From: Fragilariopsis cylindrus CCMP1102
Taxonomy: Eukaryota > Bacillariophyta > Bacillariophyceae > Bacillariales > Bacillariaceae
Reading direction: 5' to 3'
Assembly: GCA_900095095.1 (NCBI GenBank)
Contig: FMBT01000481.1
Span: 17,331-81,330, forward strand
Length of the DNA: 64,000 nt
Under the pieces are notes generated by a model. It saw nothing but the letters and a program-made list of their open reading frames with translations, was not told the origin of the DNA and searched no databases. The stretch's first letter is position 1, and each line of letters starts with the position of its first letter. This document shows positions 43,606-54,567 of the stretch, piece by piece. The position numbers were made by a program, and so were the translations under genes.

Positions 43606-45083
43606 TATCAAATTTGTTCTTTTCGTCGTACGAAAAACGATTTAGTCTGAGGAAATTATCTTCGCTGCTAAGAGAAATTGCAAATTCTTGGTAGTAGAAT
43701 GGATGATAGTGCCAATTCGTTTCCTTTCTTTAAAAAAAGGAAGCTTCATTCTTTTGGATGTAACGACCGATCACAAACTCAAAATCGTTTGCCGACTTCA
43801 TAAAATAAATCCTTTTTTGAAGTTTGAGATTTTTGAGAGCGAGGGGGGTAGAGGCGCCGTATTGGGGGTTGATTTTTTCCATGAATTTTCAAATGAATGA
43901 ACCCCCTCCCAATAAAATAACAATTGTATTGTTGTAAAAATAATATGAATATTATGTAACTCTTTGCTGTTAACAGCTTGTGGCTCAATTCTCGTTAATA
44001 TCCATAGTTAGTGGAATTATCACTGGAAGGTACAAAACAAACAAAGAGAACCAAATTTGATATAAATGGAGGTGGAACAAAGAGGATACTTGACAAGCTT
44101 CTTCCTATTTGTATATAACACTTTTTGATTGTTCATTTAAGTAGTAGCTAGCAGTAGTAGCTAGGTAGTTGTTGTTGCTAAGTCCATGTGGTACAATTGG
44201 CCGTTTGAGATTTATTTTGTGTGGCGGTGCAAATGAATACAGAATAGATGCGAACTTTTGGCAAGTCATGCAGAAGAGAGGAGAAACACAACTCAAACAA
44301 CAGAGTAAAATCCAAAGTAATGGCTATATTCGTTTATTGTCTCCTATTTGTATACACTTGAATAGCATAGTTAGTTTTGTGTTCTAAAGTGGGCAGAGGA
44401 TCCATTATCATTGGTTGTGTTTGATGTGTTTTTTCACATTAAAAACACATGATGTGTGTATTTGGTCAATGCACACATGGGAAGTTTTCCTGTTTTTTAA
44501 TCTTAAAAGGAGGACAAAAATGCCCAGTAAGATATGGAAAAAAATCAAAGGAAAATACTTCGATATGGTGAAAGTTTGGTAGATTTTCACACAAGTAATA
44601 GTAGCAATCAATGCAATGATGACAAAAAAAAAAGAAGGATAACCTTGAAGCAAGAGCAGGCGACCGGTACTATACAATTTGTGTCAAGAACCTACAGTAG
44701 CATAAGTGAAACACTTTTATGAATTGGAATCCATTTTTTGGTGGAACCTGAAAAGAAGAGGATATATTATACATGCCAATATGCTCTCATAAAAGAGGGA
44801 ACATGCATTGGTACTTTATGTCCACATTTTGATACAAAAATTGGATAAGTGCAGCACCCTTATCCTTTCATGCATGCTGGTATAACGACTCTAGCCAATC
44901 GGTAGCATACGGTATTATGTTGGATATCTGAAGAAAGGAATTAGTCGCATCCACTTAAATTGAGTCAAAGAGACACACCATCGAAGCTAATACATCGTAT
45001 CATATTATTTATCAACAAACAAACAAACAAGACTTGCTTATCTATTTGTTATTCATTTATTTACTTATTTATTATCATTGTTT
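43606..45083. other. Region without a recognised gene
   Basis: Only short frames below 90 codons with no motif. A gagggggg-type stretch near 43841 and A-rich runs are present. The right end (44940-45083) is the 3' flank of the small plastid-type gene. Confidence 0.4.
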
Positions 45084-45820
45084 TTATCTTCCACTCATAT
45101 ATTTTTTATCATCTTCTTCAGTTTCTGCTTGTGCTTTAAGAATACTAGCATAAAATAAACCAGTAGCTAATGACCAACCTCCCCCAAAAATAGCGACATT
45201 GATCATAACTGGAAAACGAGGAGCATCACTGAAAATATCATATCCACAACCTTCATTATATTAATTTAATTTAATTTTTTGATATTTATATCAACGTTTG
45301 ATACCCCAGGGTGGTATGGTATAATTATAAATAATATGAGACGGAGAGGAAATAACATCAGAAAAAAGATGAAAAAAAAACCCGACGAGTATGAATAGCC
45401 ATAACGAAACTCTTCGTGGATGACATTCATCCTTAACTATTATTAATCTGTTCTTTTTTAAATGCACTTACCTGTACCGACAATTGCCAAGATCATAGAT
45501 GAACCTAGCAAAATAGGGGATGGTAAGTTGATTGGGTAGGATGTAGTAGTAGTTTCTTCCGACGACGGCGACGATTTTTTTTGAAGAGGATCGGCAAACG
45601 GATCACGTGATTCTTCGTCTTCTGACGGAGTTGAAAAAGTAACGGTTCGGATCTTCCCGAATCCTGCTGTTGTGGTTGTTCTAGTTGTTGCTGTTGTGAC
45701 GATTCCGTGTTGTCGATGGAAAGTGCTAGTAGTGAAGGCATGTGTACTACTAGATTGTAGACCTATCGTAAGAAGTAACGACCATACCAACAGAAGAATG
45801 CCATATCGGGATGATATCAT
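45084..45820 (-). CDS. Small plastid-type membrane protein, two exons
   Basis: Exon 1 is 45820-45472 and exon 2 is 45250-45084. The intron is GT-AG (donor acag|gtaagt, acceptor tgaag), phase 1, and the product is 171 residues. The start MISSRYGILLLVWSLLLTIGLQ is a good signal peptide, ending THAFTTS. A Phe directly after Ala is the hallmark of diatom plastid presequences, and a Thr/Ser/Arg-rich transit-like stretch follows. The mature part has two hydrophobic segments, LPSPILLGSSMILAIVGTG (which crosses the splice site) and VMINVAIFGGGWSLATGLFYA. It ends in an acidic tail (ETEEDDKKY). A thylakoid or envelope location is likely. I do not recognise the family. Confidence 0.7.
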
Positions 45821-46374
45821 TGTTGAATACTGTATATTTCTTTTTATTTCCTGTTTAGCCTATTTTCTGCTCTACCTGGTATCTATCTCTTTCCTCCGTT
45901 CAGTTACAAATGTTATGTTTGTCATCGTCGAAATCTCTCGGAAGAATTTACTCTATTATTTACTTACTGATCGACACAAAAATCTGTTTTCAGACGTGCA
46001 TACTAGTATACGTGGAACGCACTCAGAGCGACTTCAGTCGTGCATACGACTGTGATAGAGCCGGCATGGCATGCGCAAAAATCCGTTACACATCTATTTA
46101 TGTGACACATACATCAAAGCTAAATTACTAAGTATCACACTTCATATCGCCAATTTCAGAAAAAATCACATCCTGACATGCTGTTTTCAGTAGGGAGAGT
46201 TGCATACCTGCTACGTACTCTCATATCATTGAACATCGCTCGCCTATCGGAATAGCAATCTCATCATTACAAGGAAGCGACAGGAACAAAACAGTACATA
46301 CCGTATAACATATCAACAGAAATTCCCACTTCAAAATCAATTTGATCATATCATAGTAGAACTTTCATCGAAGG

Positions 46375-46409
<35 letters not shown>

Positions 46410-46467
46410 CTATAGTTATCGTTTTCATCGTTGCTGTCGACGACTCTATATCGCAACTAATTAAACT
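45821..46467. other. Divergent promoter region
   Basis: No gene seen. It separates two divergent genes and contains a (aatc)n microsatellite at about 46379-46408, shortly upstream of the presumed start of the next gene. Confidence 0.45.
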
Positions 46468-49424
46468 ATGAATGTCAGCGCTGTGAGAGGTAGGGAGATT
46501 AAGTCCAACGTGCAAGAGAATTAGATGAGTTGCGGTCCAGAGGAAGGACTAAATGTCTGAGGGAAAAACTAAATGATTGTAAGTTTTATGCATAGGAAGG
46601 ATAGTAAAACGTCGTAGCATACGTGTTGTATAAGATGCACTCTTTTTTCATGCCGCTCAAATTATCTATAATTTATTTCCTTTCACAGTTTCTTCTCCAC
46701 TGCAGACAGCAGAAGAAGCTAGACAATTCTTACTCGCTTGTCGGGATCAAAGTAAGAGAGAATGGGCGATGAATGACGATGGTTCATGGGCGACACCGGC
46801 GAATGGCGAAGGTCGTCCCGCATTGACATCGAACTCTGTGGATTATAATTCCTTTCTGATGACGCAAAGGAAGCGTCAGAAGGAACTGAAATTACGACGT
46901 AAGGAAGCTGAACAACTTCTTCATGGATTTCGTGGATCATATGGTGAAAGTTTCGGAACATGGTCGCCTCGAAAGAATAAGAATGGTCGATCGTCATTTG
47001 GGTATTCTACTACTAGTGATTCATTGATGGATCCGGATCATTCATCATCGAGGAGACAATCATCAATGCCACGATTGGAAACCCTAACTATTGGGATGAT
47101 GATGAGGAGGGTCGGGATGATAATGATCAATTTGGTGAACGTGTCCCACCTAGTCCACTTGGTTCTCATCGTAAAGACTTCTTGTATGATAGCAGACATT
47201 ATGATGGTACAGAATATCCTAGAACTAGTCAGGAAATGGATGTTGCCAATGGAGTTTCTCTATTTACTTCTGATGGAAATGAAGAACGAGAAAGTGCCTA
47301 CTACCATGAAGGTCAATTTGCTGTTCGAGAACGACCCCCACCCACACAACTGATTCATCCAGTTGATTCTGATGATGATCTCCTGGACGAGATCTTAGAC
47401 GATCATCATGATCAGGAATATGTCATGACTCAATCTCCTAAAGCTACTACTATTGATCAAGAAGATGTGGACGTTTCCAAGGGAGTTGACGATCATCATG
47501 ATCAGGAATATGTCATGACTCAATCCCCTAAAGCTACTACTATTGATCAAGAAGATGTGGGCTTTTCCAAGGGAGTTGACGATCATCATGATCAGGAATA
47601 TGTCATGACTCAATCCCCTAAAGCTACTACTATTGATCAAGAAGATGTGGGCGTTTCCAAGGGAGTTGACGATCATCATGATCAGGAATATGTCATGACT
47701 CAATCCCCTAAAGCTACTCTATTGATCAAGAAGATGTGGGCGTTTCCAAGGAAGTTGACGATCATCATGACCAGGAATATGCCATGACTCAATCTCCTAA
47801 AGCTACTACTCTTGATCAAGAAGATGTGGGCGTTTCCAAGACAGTTGTCTTATTAGATGATTATCATGGTGTTTGTGATAATAAACCCGAAAAACGCGAA
47901 CCATTATCATCATCTTCTCCCTACAAAGCACGGAGCTTAAACTTAGAAATTAGGACCGAACGAGAACGCCAAATCGATGTCACTGCCTCAGAGGAGAGAC
48001 TTCGACAGGCTGGAAGTAAAGAAAGAGATGATGATGATAATTACTTTGATAATGGTTCTTTGTCAACAGAACCAGAACATGTAGATGTCACTGCCTCAGA
48101 GGAAAGACTTCGACAGGCTGGAAGTAATGGTGGTAGTGCGCACGGAAGAGACGATAATGATAATGACTTTGATAATGGATCATTGTCGAGAGAACGAGAA
48201 CATGCAAACAACAGACAAGCTTTCCTGGATGAAGTTTCCGATGAAGCGCGTGATGATCCTGTACTATATCCTGTAGTAGTTCATGCAGTAGATCCTGTAA
48301 TAGAAAGTCACAGTGATGAAAAAGACAAGCGGCTTTCATTTACATACAATGCACTTCCAAAGATGCCATCAGTTCTTCCAGAAGAAGCAGTTTATCACGG
48401 TAAAAAAGCGCCCATTCCAGAGACTGTATGGCGTGATTTCATTAGCAGTGAACCTGGAGCGAAATATCCTCCTGAAGCTGGACGATACCATCTTTATGCT
48501 AGCTATGCATGTCCAGGCAGCCACCGAGCCCTGATAGTTCGAGCCTTGAAAGGGTTGGAAGACGTCATTTCGGTCACCATTGTTCATCCAACCTGGCGGC
48601 ATACAAATCCCAGTAAACCTAGCGACAAACATCGTGGTTGGATCTTTGGTGATCCTGATGGCAAACCGTTTCACAATACGATGGGACGTGGAGGACCTTT
48701 CCCACCTGCATATGCTGGTAATAGTCCTGACCCAGTTATCAATGCGTATAGTGTCAGAAACCTTTACGAATATGCTGATGATACTTCCGGGAAGTACACA
48801 ATCCCCCTCCTCTGGGATACGAAGCATAACACTATTGTCAACAACGAATCTTCAGATATTTCGTATATGCTTAATTCGAGTTTTAATGAATTCGCCCAGA
48901 AGACCGATCTTGATCTCTATACTGAAGACGATGAAGATGGTCTTGATAGATTGAATGAAGTCAGTCAATGGCTTTACCCGATGATGATCCATGGTGTATA
49001 CCGATGCGGCTTTGCTAAGACCCAAGGTGCATACGATCAAGCAATTGAAGAATTAACTGAAGCATTCGATGCCGCCGATGAGTTATTGCAGCATCAACGA
49101 TACCTCACCGGTGATACTCTTACCGATGCAGATATTCGTTTATTTGTGACTCTTCTTCGTTTCGACGAAGTTTATGCATTTTACTTTAGAGCGAATACAA
49201 GACTTGTCATGATGACACCTACACTACTCAACTTTTGTAGAGAAGTATACCAAATGCCTGGGGTAGCAGAAACTTGTCAAATGGACCAAATCAAGGCCCA
49301 TTTCTTTGGATCACATGCAGAATGGAACAAATATTCTGTTGTCCCTCGGGGACTTGGTTTTATGAGGTACTTAGATATGCCACATGATAGGGACAAACTT
49401 GAAGGCTTCGGTCACTTACTATAA
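46468..49424 (+). CDS. Glutathionyl-hydroquinone reductase with long repeat-bearing N-terminus
   Basis: The C-terminal 350 residues (from about 48330) are a Xi-class glutathione transferase. Motifs are RYHLYASYACPGSHRALIVRALKGLE (split: RYHLYASYACPGSHRAL, IVRALKGLE) with the catalytic Cys, HPTWRHTNPSKP, GWIFGDPDG, PVINAYSVRNLYE, TIPLLWDTKHNTIVNNES and LTDADIRLFVTLLRFD. Such enzymes reduce glutathionyl-hydroquinones using glutathione. Bacterial and fungal members usually have CPWAHR; here it is CPGSHR. The N-terminal 500 residues are acidic and carry five 90-bp repeats plus two DVTASEERLRQAGS copies. A likely 22-bp first exon (46468-46489, MNVSAVR) joins exon 2 at 46689 with matching phase. 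Two one-base shifts break the N-terminal frame, near 47075 and at 47718. The enzyme domain itself is intact. Confidence 0.8.
47398..47846 (+). repeat. Five tandem copies of a 90-bp coding repeat
   Basis: Copies start at 47398, 47488, 47578, 47668 and 47757. Each full copy encodes DDHHDQEYVMTQSPKATT plus IDQEDVGVSKGV with very few changes. Copy four lacks one base (actct for actact near 47718) and is 89 bp, so the frame shifts there. Near-identity implies recent amplification. Confidence 0.95.
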
Positions 49425-49574
49425 TAATCATCCTGGGCAAACAGTTTCTCTACAACGAGGAATGACTGACAAACGAGACGAGACAACAACGGAAAAGCAG
49501 CGGTGTATGTACAGAGGCGAATTTTGTACTAATTTAATAATGTTTCGATGTGTGTAACAATATAAAATACCTAA

Positions 49575-49755
49575 AGTGTTTATTTACATCTACATCTACA
49601 TCTATTTGCATTTGCATTTGCATTTGCCATTTATATTTATATTTATTTATATTGCCATTTATTTTACATTTGTATTGCCATTTATATTGCCATTTATATT
49701 GCCATTTACATTTACATTTACACTTACACTTACACTTACACTTACACTTACATTT
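49575..49755. repeat. Compound hexanucleotide microsatellite
   Basis: Consecutive blocks of tacatc, atttgc, a ccatttatattg unit, and ttacac/ttacat lie in the 3' flank of the hydroquinone reductase gene. The stretches are open in several frames but non-coding in character. Confidence 0.9.
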
Positions 49756-49817
49756 AAACTACAGTACATCCAACATTTTAACACTCTAATTCATTGATTC
49801 GTCCATTAAGTCATGAT

Positions 49818-51115
49818 TCATCGTGAATCATACAGAATGAAAGTGGCACTCAAAAGCCAAAGTATGATTGGAATGATAGGAGATGATTTGTCATCGACGA
49901 CTGAATCTATACTATAGTTATCACACAGCCCCAATTCCTTCACCCATCGGCCATTATTACCGTGAGACTTGCCGTCCTTCATTCCTTCGTTCATTCTTCT
50001 CAACGTTTCTATTGCGTTTCGTTTGCTATGCGTAGAAAGTTCCATTTGCTGCTGTAGATTAGCAGGCAATGGTGAGGTTTCCTTTGTGTTATCCAAGGAT
50101 GAAGAGGATATGGTCGACTCGGGTGACACACAACAAGACTTCTTGTACGCTACCATGAGTTCCTTTGCTAAAAATTTGTAGAACTATCCTTTCCCTCGAC
50201 TCGCTCAGGATTATCATCCATACTACCTCCCAAAATCTCCTCTTGCTCTTTTCGAGTTAAGACGCAGCCTGAACTCAAGCATACATACAACGCATAGCAA
50301 GGTATTGTCGATTTTGTAGATCACTTATTGCAGGTGGGATGACGTAACTATCACTTGACTGTTCTGCAGAAGACGGCGTTCCTTCCTTCGTACTGGAAGA
50401 AAAATCTCTTCGAAAGAGAAGAGGATGAAGGATTCTTGCGAAGATCTTGACCATCTCGTCGCTTGAATTGTCGTCCATAAATACACTCGAATCGACCGCC
50501 TTGAAATTTGATCTGTAGAAAGTTGCCTATCATTGGAAAAGAAAAAGATGAGTTATATACAATCAATGCACTTGTACTACTAGCTAGAATAACAAATTTG
50601 ATACGCTTACCTCGTCGTCACTAAACGGTAGGCAACATACATAAATCCTGTGTATAATTCAGGTTTTTTGATAGCCCAATGTCTGAATGGGTCCATTTGC
50701 TCATCAGGTTCAAAGTGTAACACTTCTTGGATTGCACGGATATTCTCGAAGGAATGCAGTTTTCCGGCTTTCGGACTGTTGTTGCTACTGCTGCTGCTGC
50801 TATTGGAAGCGTCGGCATCGGAACTGGTAACATTAGTGCATCTAGGCTGGGTGGCTGGTATGACGACGACGACGACGACGACGATGACGACCACTTTGAG
50901 GATATCCTCGAATTATTGCATTCGGTGCTCGTGATTTCGAGAAGCATCGAGGAGGTAATTGATTCACAACAACCAGAGCAAGGGCATCGCAAAAAGATTT
51001 TAGCAGGGACCATCTCGTGGAAGCACTTGACACATGCAGTATGTGAACAAGGTTTCAACAAGAAGTATATTGGATATACTATTCCAGCCGTACAAATATC
51101 ACACGTGACGTCCAT
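49818..51115 (-). CDS. RING-finger protein with C-terminal membrane anchor, at least four exons
   Basis: Starts at ATG 51115 with MDVTCDICTAGIVYPIYFLLKPCSHTACVKCFHEMVP, given here in parts: a CDIC pair, then PCSHTACVKCF, then RCPCSGC. This is a RING-type zinc domain typical of E3 ubiquitin ligases. A Ser run coded by (gtc)n follows. The best continuation (SPKAGKLHSFENIRAIQEVL, then DPFRHWAIKKPELYTGF) lies in another frame up to the donor at 50611. Exons 50512-50289 and 50167-49818 join with correct GT-AG signals and phases (acceptors ctacag and ttttag, donor t|gtatgt). The protein ends SPIIPIILWLLSATFILYDSR, a single hydrophobic segment at the extreme C-terminus, so a tail-anchored membrane E3 is likely. 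The frame change in the (gtc)n tract may be an indel or a missed intron. Confidence 0.65.
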
Positions 51116-51447
51116 TGCTCGTTTGTTTTTCTTTCCTTCCTATTACTGAATTGTGTCCTACTTTATCTGCTCCCGACATCCACGAAGCAGTTAGAGGAGG
51201 TGTAAAACTCAAAGGAGAAAAACAGTTTGGAAATATTATCGACGTTTTGGACACAAAAGCAATCAAAGCAAATCGCGAAGAGTCAGTCTGTTCTCGATGA
51301 GCGAATAATAGATCTTACATACAGAATTTGTGTTTTACCGTTACGAGCTAGTATTAGTCGTAAAAGGAATGCTCTACTTAGTATGTGCAAACAATGCTAT
51401 GTGGCTTTATTATTGCCCCATTCACAGTTGAGTGTGGATGATTCCCG

Positions 51448-51708
51448 TAGTCCCTTGTCCGTGGGATCTTGAGGACTAACTTAGCTCGCCCTGTTGTTTA
51501 GACAGTTGAATTGTTAGAAGAAGAAAAATGGTCATTGAATGCACACTGATCCACTGGTCCAATATATATTTGTATTCTACAAATGCTAGCTATAAGAAAG
51601 TATAAGTGAATGCAAAAACTATGGACCTACTAGTGTGTCCAGGTTAGCCAGATCAGAACTCCAATTCTTGATTGGTTCTGGGCTTGCTTCCTGGCTCCAA
51701 GTCCATCC
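51448..51708. repeat. Split direct repeat B, outer copy
   Basis: 261 bp beginning tagtcccttgtccgtgggat and ending ggctccaagtccatcc. Repeated at 51925-52185. It forms the 3' end of the element in its coding direction. Confidence 0.9.
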
Positions 51709-51726
51709 GGGAATTAGGGTGGGTGG

Positions 51727-51924
51727 GACTCAAAGCTTATCTACTACTACAAACTACGTTCTTCGTCATCTTGATGTTTCAAGTTGATGAAGAAAGGAAA
51801 AGTGAGAGAAGAGGATGTGAAACAAGATTTGAACATCTGATTGGTATCTGGCCGTCCTATGCTCATACTATAGGAATCCATGGTCGGCAGGCAGGCTGTC
51901 GTTGGAAAAAGGTCTTATGCAACC
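51727..51924. repeat. Split direct repeat A, inner copy
   Basis: 198 bp beginning gactcaaagcttatctacta and ending ggtcttatgcaacc. Repeated at 61070-61263 with a 4-bp deletion in ggaaaaaggtc. Confidence 0.9.
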
Positions 51925-52185
51925 TAGTCCCTTGTCCGTGGGATCTTGAGGACTAACTTAGCTCGCCCTGTTGTTTAGACAGTTGAATTGTTAGAAGAAG
52001 AAAAATGGTCATTGAATGCACACTGATCCACTGGTCCAATATATATTTGTATTCTACAAATGCTAGCTATAAGAAAGTATAAGTGAATGCAAAAACTATG
52101 GACCTACTAGTGTGTCCAGGTTAGCCAGATCAGAACTCCAATTCTTGATTGGTTCTGGGCTTGCTTCCTGGCTCCAAGTCCATCC
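51925..52185. repeat. Split direct repeat B, inner copy
   Basis: 261-bp copy of the 51448-51708 repeat, directly abutting repeat A. It separates repeat A from the internal region of the retrotransposon. Confidence 0.9.
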
Positions 52186-52613
52186 AAATACCTGGTGGCG
52201 CAGATGTGCAGTTCGATGACAAATGCCCTGTGGAATAGTTCACTGTTCCACCAGGATGAAATCCTCTCCAAACCATTCATTCTGTCTGAACAAACAATGT
52301 ACAGAAAAAAATAAAACAGCTGTACGGTTGAAAATATTTTTGATTCGGTGTCAAATTTCGATGTGTGACTAACTTGTCGCGTGATCGGAATAGGAGTAAC
52401 CGTTAAAATTTTTTATCATATCGTGTTCTTCCACGATTTGTAACAAAGAATATTTTTAATTCAAGTTTTGTGTTGATACGCTGTTATAGCGTGATATACG
52501 AAATCCTTTTTTTCTTTTTTTCTTTACAAATAGCTCATAAAACTTTTTTTCGAACTTGTTGAAACCATTGTCGCTTATTATTATTATAATCTTATTCTTT
52601 TATTACTTTTGCC

Positions 52614-53180
52614 ATGTCTCCTTTTAAGAATCCTAAGTCTCCTAGTACTCCTGCTGCTGTCCATCGCATCGGAATTAAGGCGAAGATTGCAAAGGATAGA
52701 GCTTCTAAATCCGCGGCAACTGCCGCTCGGGTAAGCCATGAGGAACAAGTTGATTTTCATTTCTTCCGGGCTCAAGACGCTGCTGCTAAAGAAGCGGCTC
52801 TTGACATTGTGATTGATCAGGGGACGTCTTTGCAGGGTATCTGCAAGGACTCTTCTACAACTATCTACGAGTTGGATATTAGCAACGTTGCACGCTTGCT
52901 TGTTGCTCCCGGTTATAATGAGGACGTCACTAGTGATGTTGTCATTAGTTGTGCTAATCTCGTGGTAGATGTCTGCATGGATCTATGTGCTGTGACACGT
53001 CCTCAGCTTAAGCGTTGTTACAGCATCAACCCACGCACTACCTCTAGTTTTGAGTCGGCGTTGGCTATGGCTGAAAAGCATAAGATGCTTGTTCTTCATG
53101 TCGATGGAAAGTATTGGTTTAACGATACATTTTATTCGATCATGAACGCAACTAAAGGCGAGATGAATGAGGAAGCGTAG
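52614..53180 (+). CDS. Unknown 188-residue ORF on the opposite strand of the retrotransposon
   Basis: The only sizeable plus-strand frame inside the element. It runs from ATG 52614 to TAG and converges on the recombinase gene, whose stop lies about 110 bp away. The N-terminal 45 residues are basic and Ala/Ser/Pro-rich (KNPKSPSTPAAVHRIGIKAK). The rest is regular and could fold (ISNVARLLVAPGYNEDVTSD, VVDVCMDLCAVTRPQLKRCY, HKMLVLHVDGKYWFND). I recognise no domain. The third-position pattern and the clean frame argue that it is real, in contrast with the broken pol frames. Known DIRS accessory genes (methyltransferase, hydrolase) lie on the coding strand, so this placement is unusual. A nucleic-acid-binding or regulatory role is only a guess. 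Confidence 0.6.
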   Translation: MSPFKNPKSPSTPAAVHRIGIKAKIAKDRASKSAATAARVSHEEQVDFHFFRAQDAAAKEAALDIVIDQGTSLQGICKDSSTTIYELDISNVARLLVAPGYNEDVTSDVVISCANLVVDVCMDLCAVTRPQLKRCYSINPRTTSSFESALAMAEKHKMLVLHVDGKYWFNDTFYSIMNATKGEMNEEA

Positions 53181-53289
53181 GATGTGCATTTTTATGCCAT
53201 CTATACCGATCCAATGTTAATGTTGTATAACTTATATCTTATAATAATAATTAACCTTTTTAAACTAAATCCTAAGGGCATCTTTTTCT

Positions 53290-54567
53290 TTATTCTTCGA
53301 TGTATGCATCGATGTTAGTTGCACCTGCTTCTGCATGCAACCTTGCGAGTATGGGTGTATGTCGAATGTATACTTCGAATTTGTCCGACTCCCATCTCAG
53401 TCTGTTTTTAATTAGAAGAGGGTCACGATGCAGCGCGAATAGAAGTGCTGTGGCTCCTATGCGCCCGCTGTGGCATGTCCATTTCAAGCTGAATCTATTG
53501 CATTTAACTTTTGCTGCGTAACAAGCTCTACCAGCTATGTTTAGTTTCTTTTCTACACCCGCTTTTATGAAGTGTGTGCCTTTCTTACTGCCTCCGTATT
53601 TTCTATAGACCGCGAGTGGCTCTTCTGCTCGCATGCCAAGACGTTCGTGTCTCTTTAATATTCTCAGTTTAGCAAGCGTTGGGCAAAATTCGGCATCGTT
53701 TGGTGTCGAAAGGAACTCTATTCTTGTGCCATGAAGATTCGGATTCTTCTGGAATCGGAATGTATCTCCTGATGCTGCTATTGTGCTTGGATCCGTCGTC
53801 AGAGGACTTCCGATGGTTCTTCCATCTTTGTCCACGAAATCCCAGTCTTCTATGCACTTTGCATAGACCATATTAGTTGTGTGTTTAACTGGTTGTTCGT
53901 ATACTCTAAAACCTTTGTGTTTTACCGGATCTTTTTCTTGTATCCATTCTATCCCTCTGTATCCCGCGTATAGTATGACTATAAGCCAATCTGCTAACGC
54001 TGTGTGGAAGTTGTCTTCGTGTTTTGTCTTTCCTATATCCTTGATGTACGAGACCATTTTTCTGGTCAATGGATCTTTTCGATTCGTTTTACCTTGCCAC
54101 CTTTTTGTGTCTTGGTATATCGATCGGATCAGTGGGTGCTCTTCCCATTGGTACGGTTCTTTGTTATTCTGTGGTTCTCGCCGGATGTCTCTTCCTGCGT
54201 GTTCTGGTAACTGGGTGTATTGTGCCATTGCTTTCATATACCCTTCAAGTGTACTTTTCATAACCTTGACGTTATTACATGTATCTCCGTCTGCTAGATC
54301 GGCCAAGTACATGACTGCTATCAGCGTCTGTGTCGTTTCGTCATAAGACTTCAGGGTGATGTCCATTTCCAATCGTTCGAGAAATTGAATGAAATGTTTT
54401 GTCCTTGAACAAAATGTCCTGATCTTCCTCCGTTGAGATTGTGTTCTGTAACCGTATTTTTTAGCAATAGGGCTGAAACGAGCCTCGAAATGAATTCTGG
54501 CTTTAATAGGTAACGTTTTAAGTGCAGATATTCCACCGACGAGGGCACCTGTAGACAAGAACGACAT
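53290..54567 (-). CDS. Tyrosine recombinase of the retrotransposon
   Basis: 425 residues from ATG 54567. The N-terminal half would be the core-binding domain (RTFCSRTKHFIQFLERLEMD). The catalytic half shows ILYAGYRGIEW (first Arg), WTCHSGRIGATALLFALHRD (HxxR as HSGR), LRWESDKFEVYIRHTPILA (Trp and nucleophile Tyr). The R-HxxR-Y set is complete, so the enzyme could be active. Its start overlaps the end of the RT/RNase H frame by about 217 bp in a different frame, as is usual in DIRS-type elements. It would join circular element DNA into the chromosome. Confidence 0.9.
   Translation of the reverse strand: MSFLSTGALVGGISALKTLPIKARIHFEARFSPIAKKYGYRTQSQRRKIRTFCSRTKHFIQFLERLEMDITLKSYDETTQTLIAVMYLADLADGDTCNNVKVMKSTLEGYMKAMAQYTQLPEHAGRDIRREPQNNKEPYQWEEHPLIRSIYQDTKRWQGKTNRKDPLTRKMVSYIKDIGKTKHEDNFHTALADWLIVILYAGYRGIEWIQEKDPVKHKGFRVYEQPVKHTTNMVYAKCIEDWDFVDKDGRTIGSPLTTDPSTIAASGDTFRFQKNPNLHGTRIEFLSTPNDAEFCPTLAKLRILKRHERLGMRAEEPLAVYRKYGGSKKGTHFIKAGVEKKLNIAGRACYAAKVKCNRFSLKWTCHSGRIGATALLFALHRDPLLIKNRLRWESDKFEVYIRHTPILARLHAEAGATNIDAYIEE

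Noticed and set aside
47398-47846. CRISPR-like regularly spaced repeats
   Set aside because: The 90-bp units are contiguous coding repeats without spacers, in a eukaryotic gene.
49550-49797. Two overlapping plus frames with Leu/His or Ile/Tyr repeats
   Set aside because: Translation of a compound hexanucleotide microsatellite in a 3' flank.
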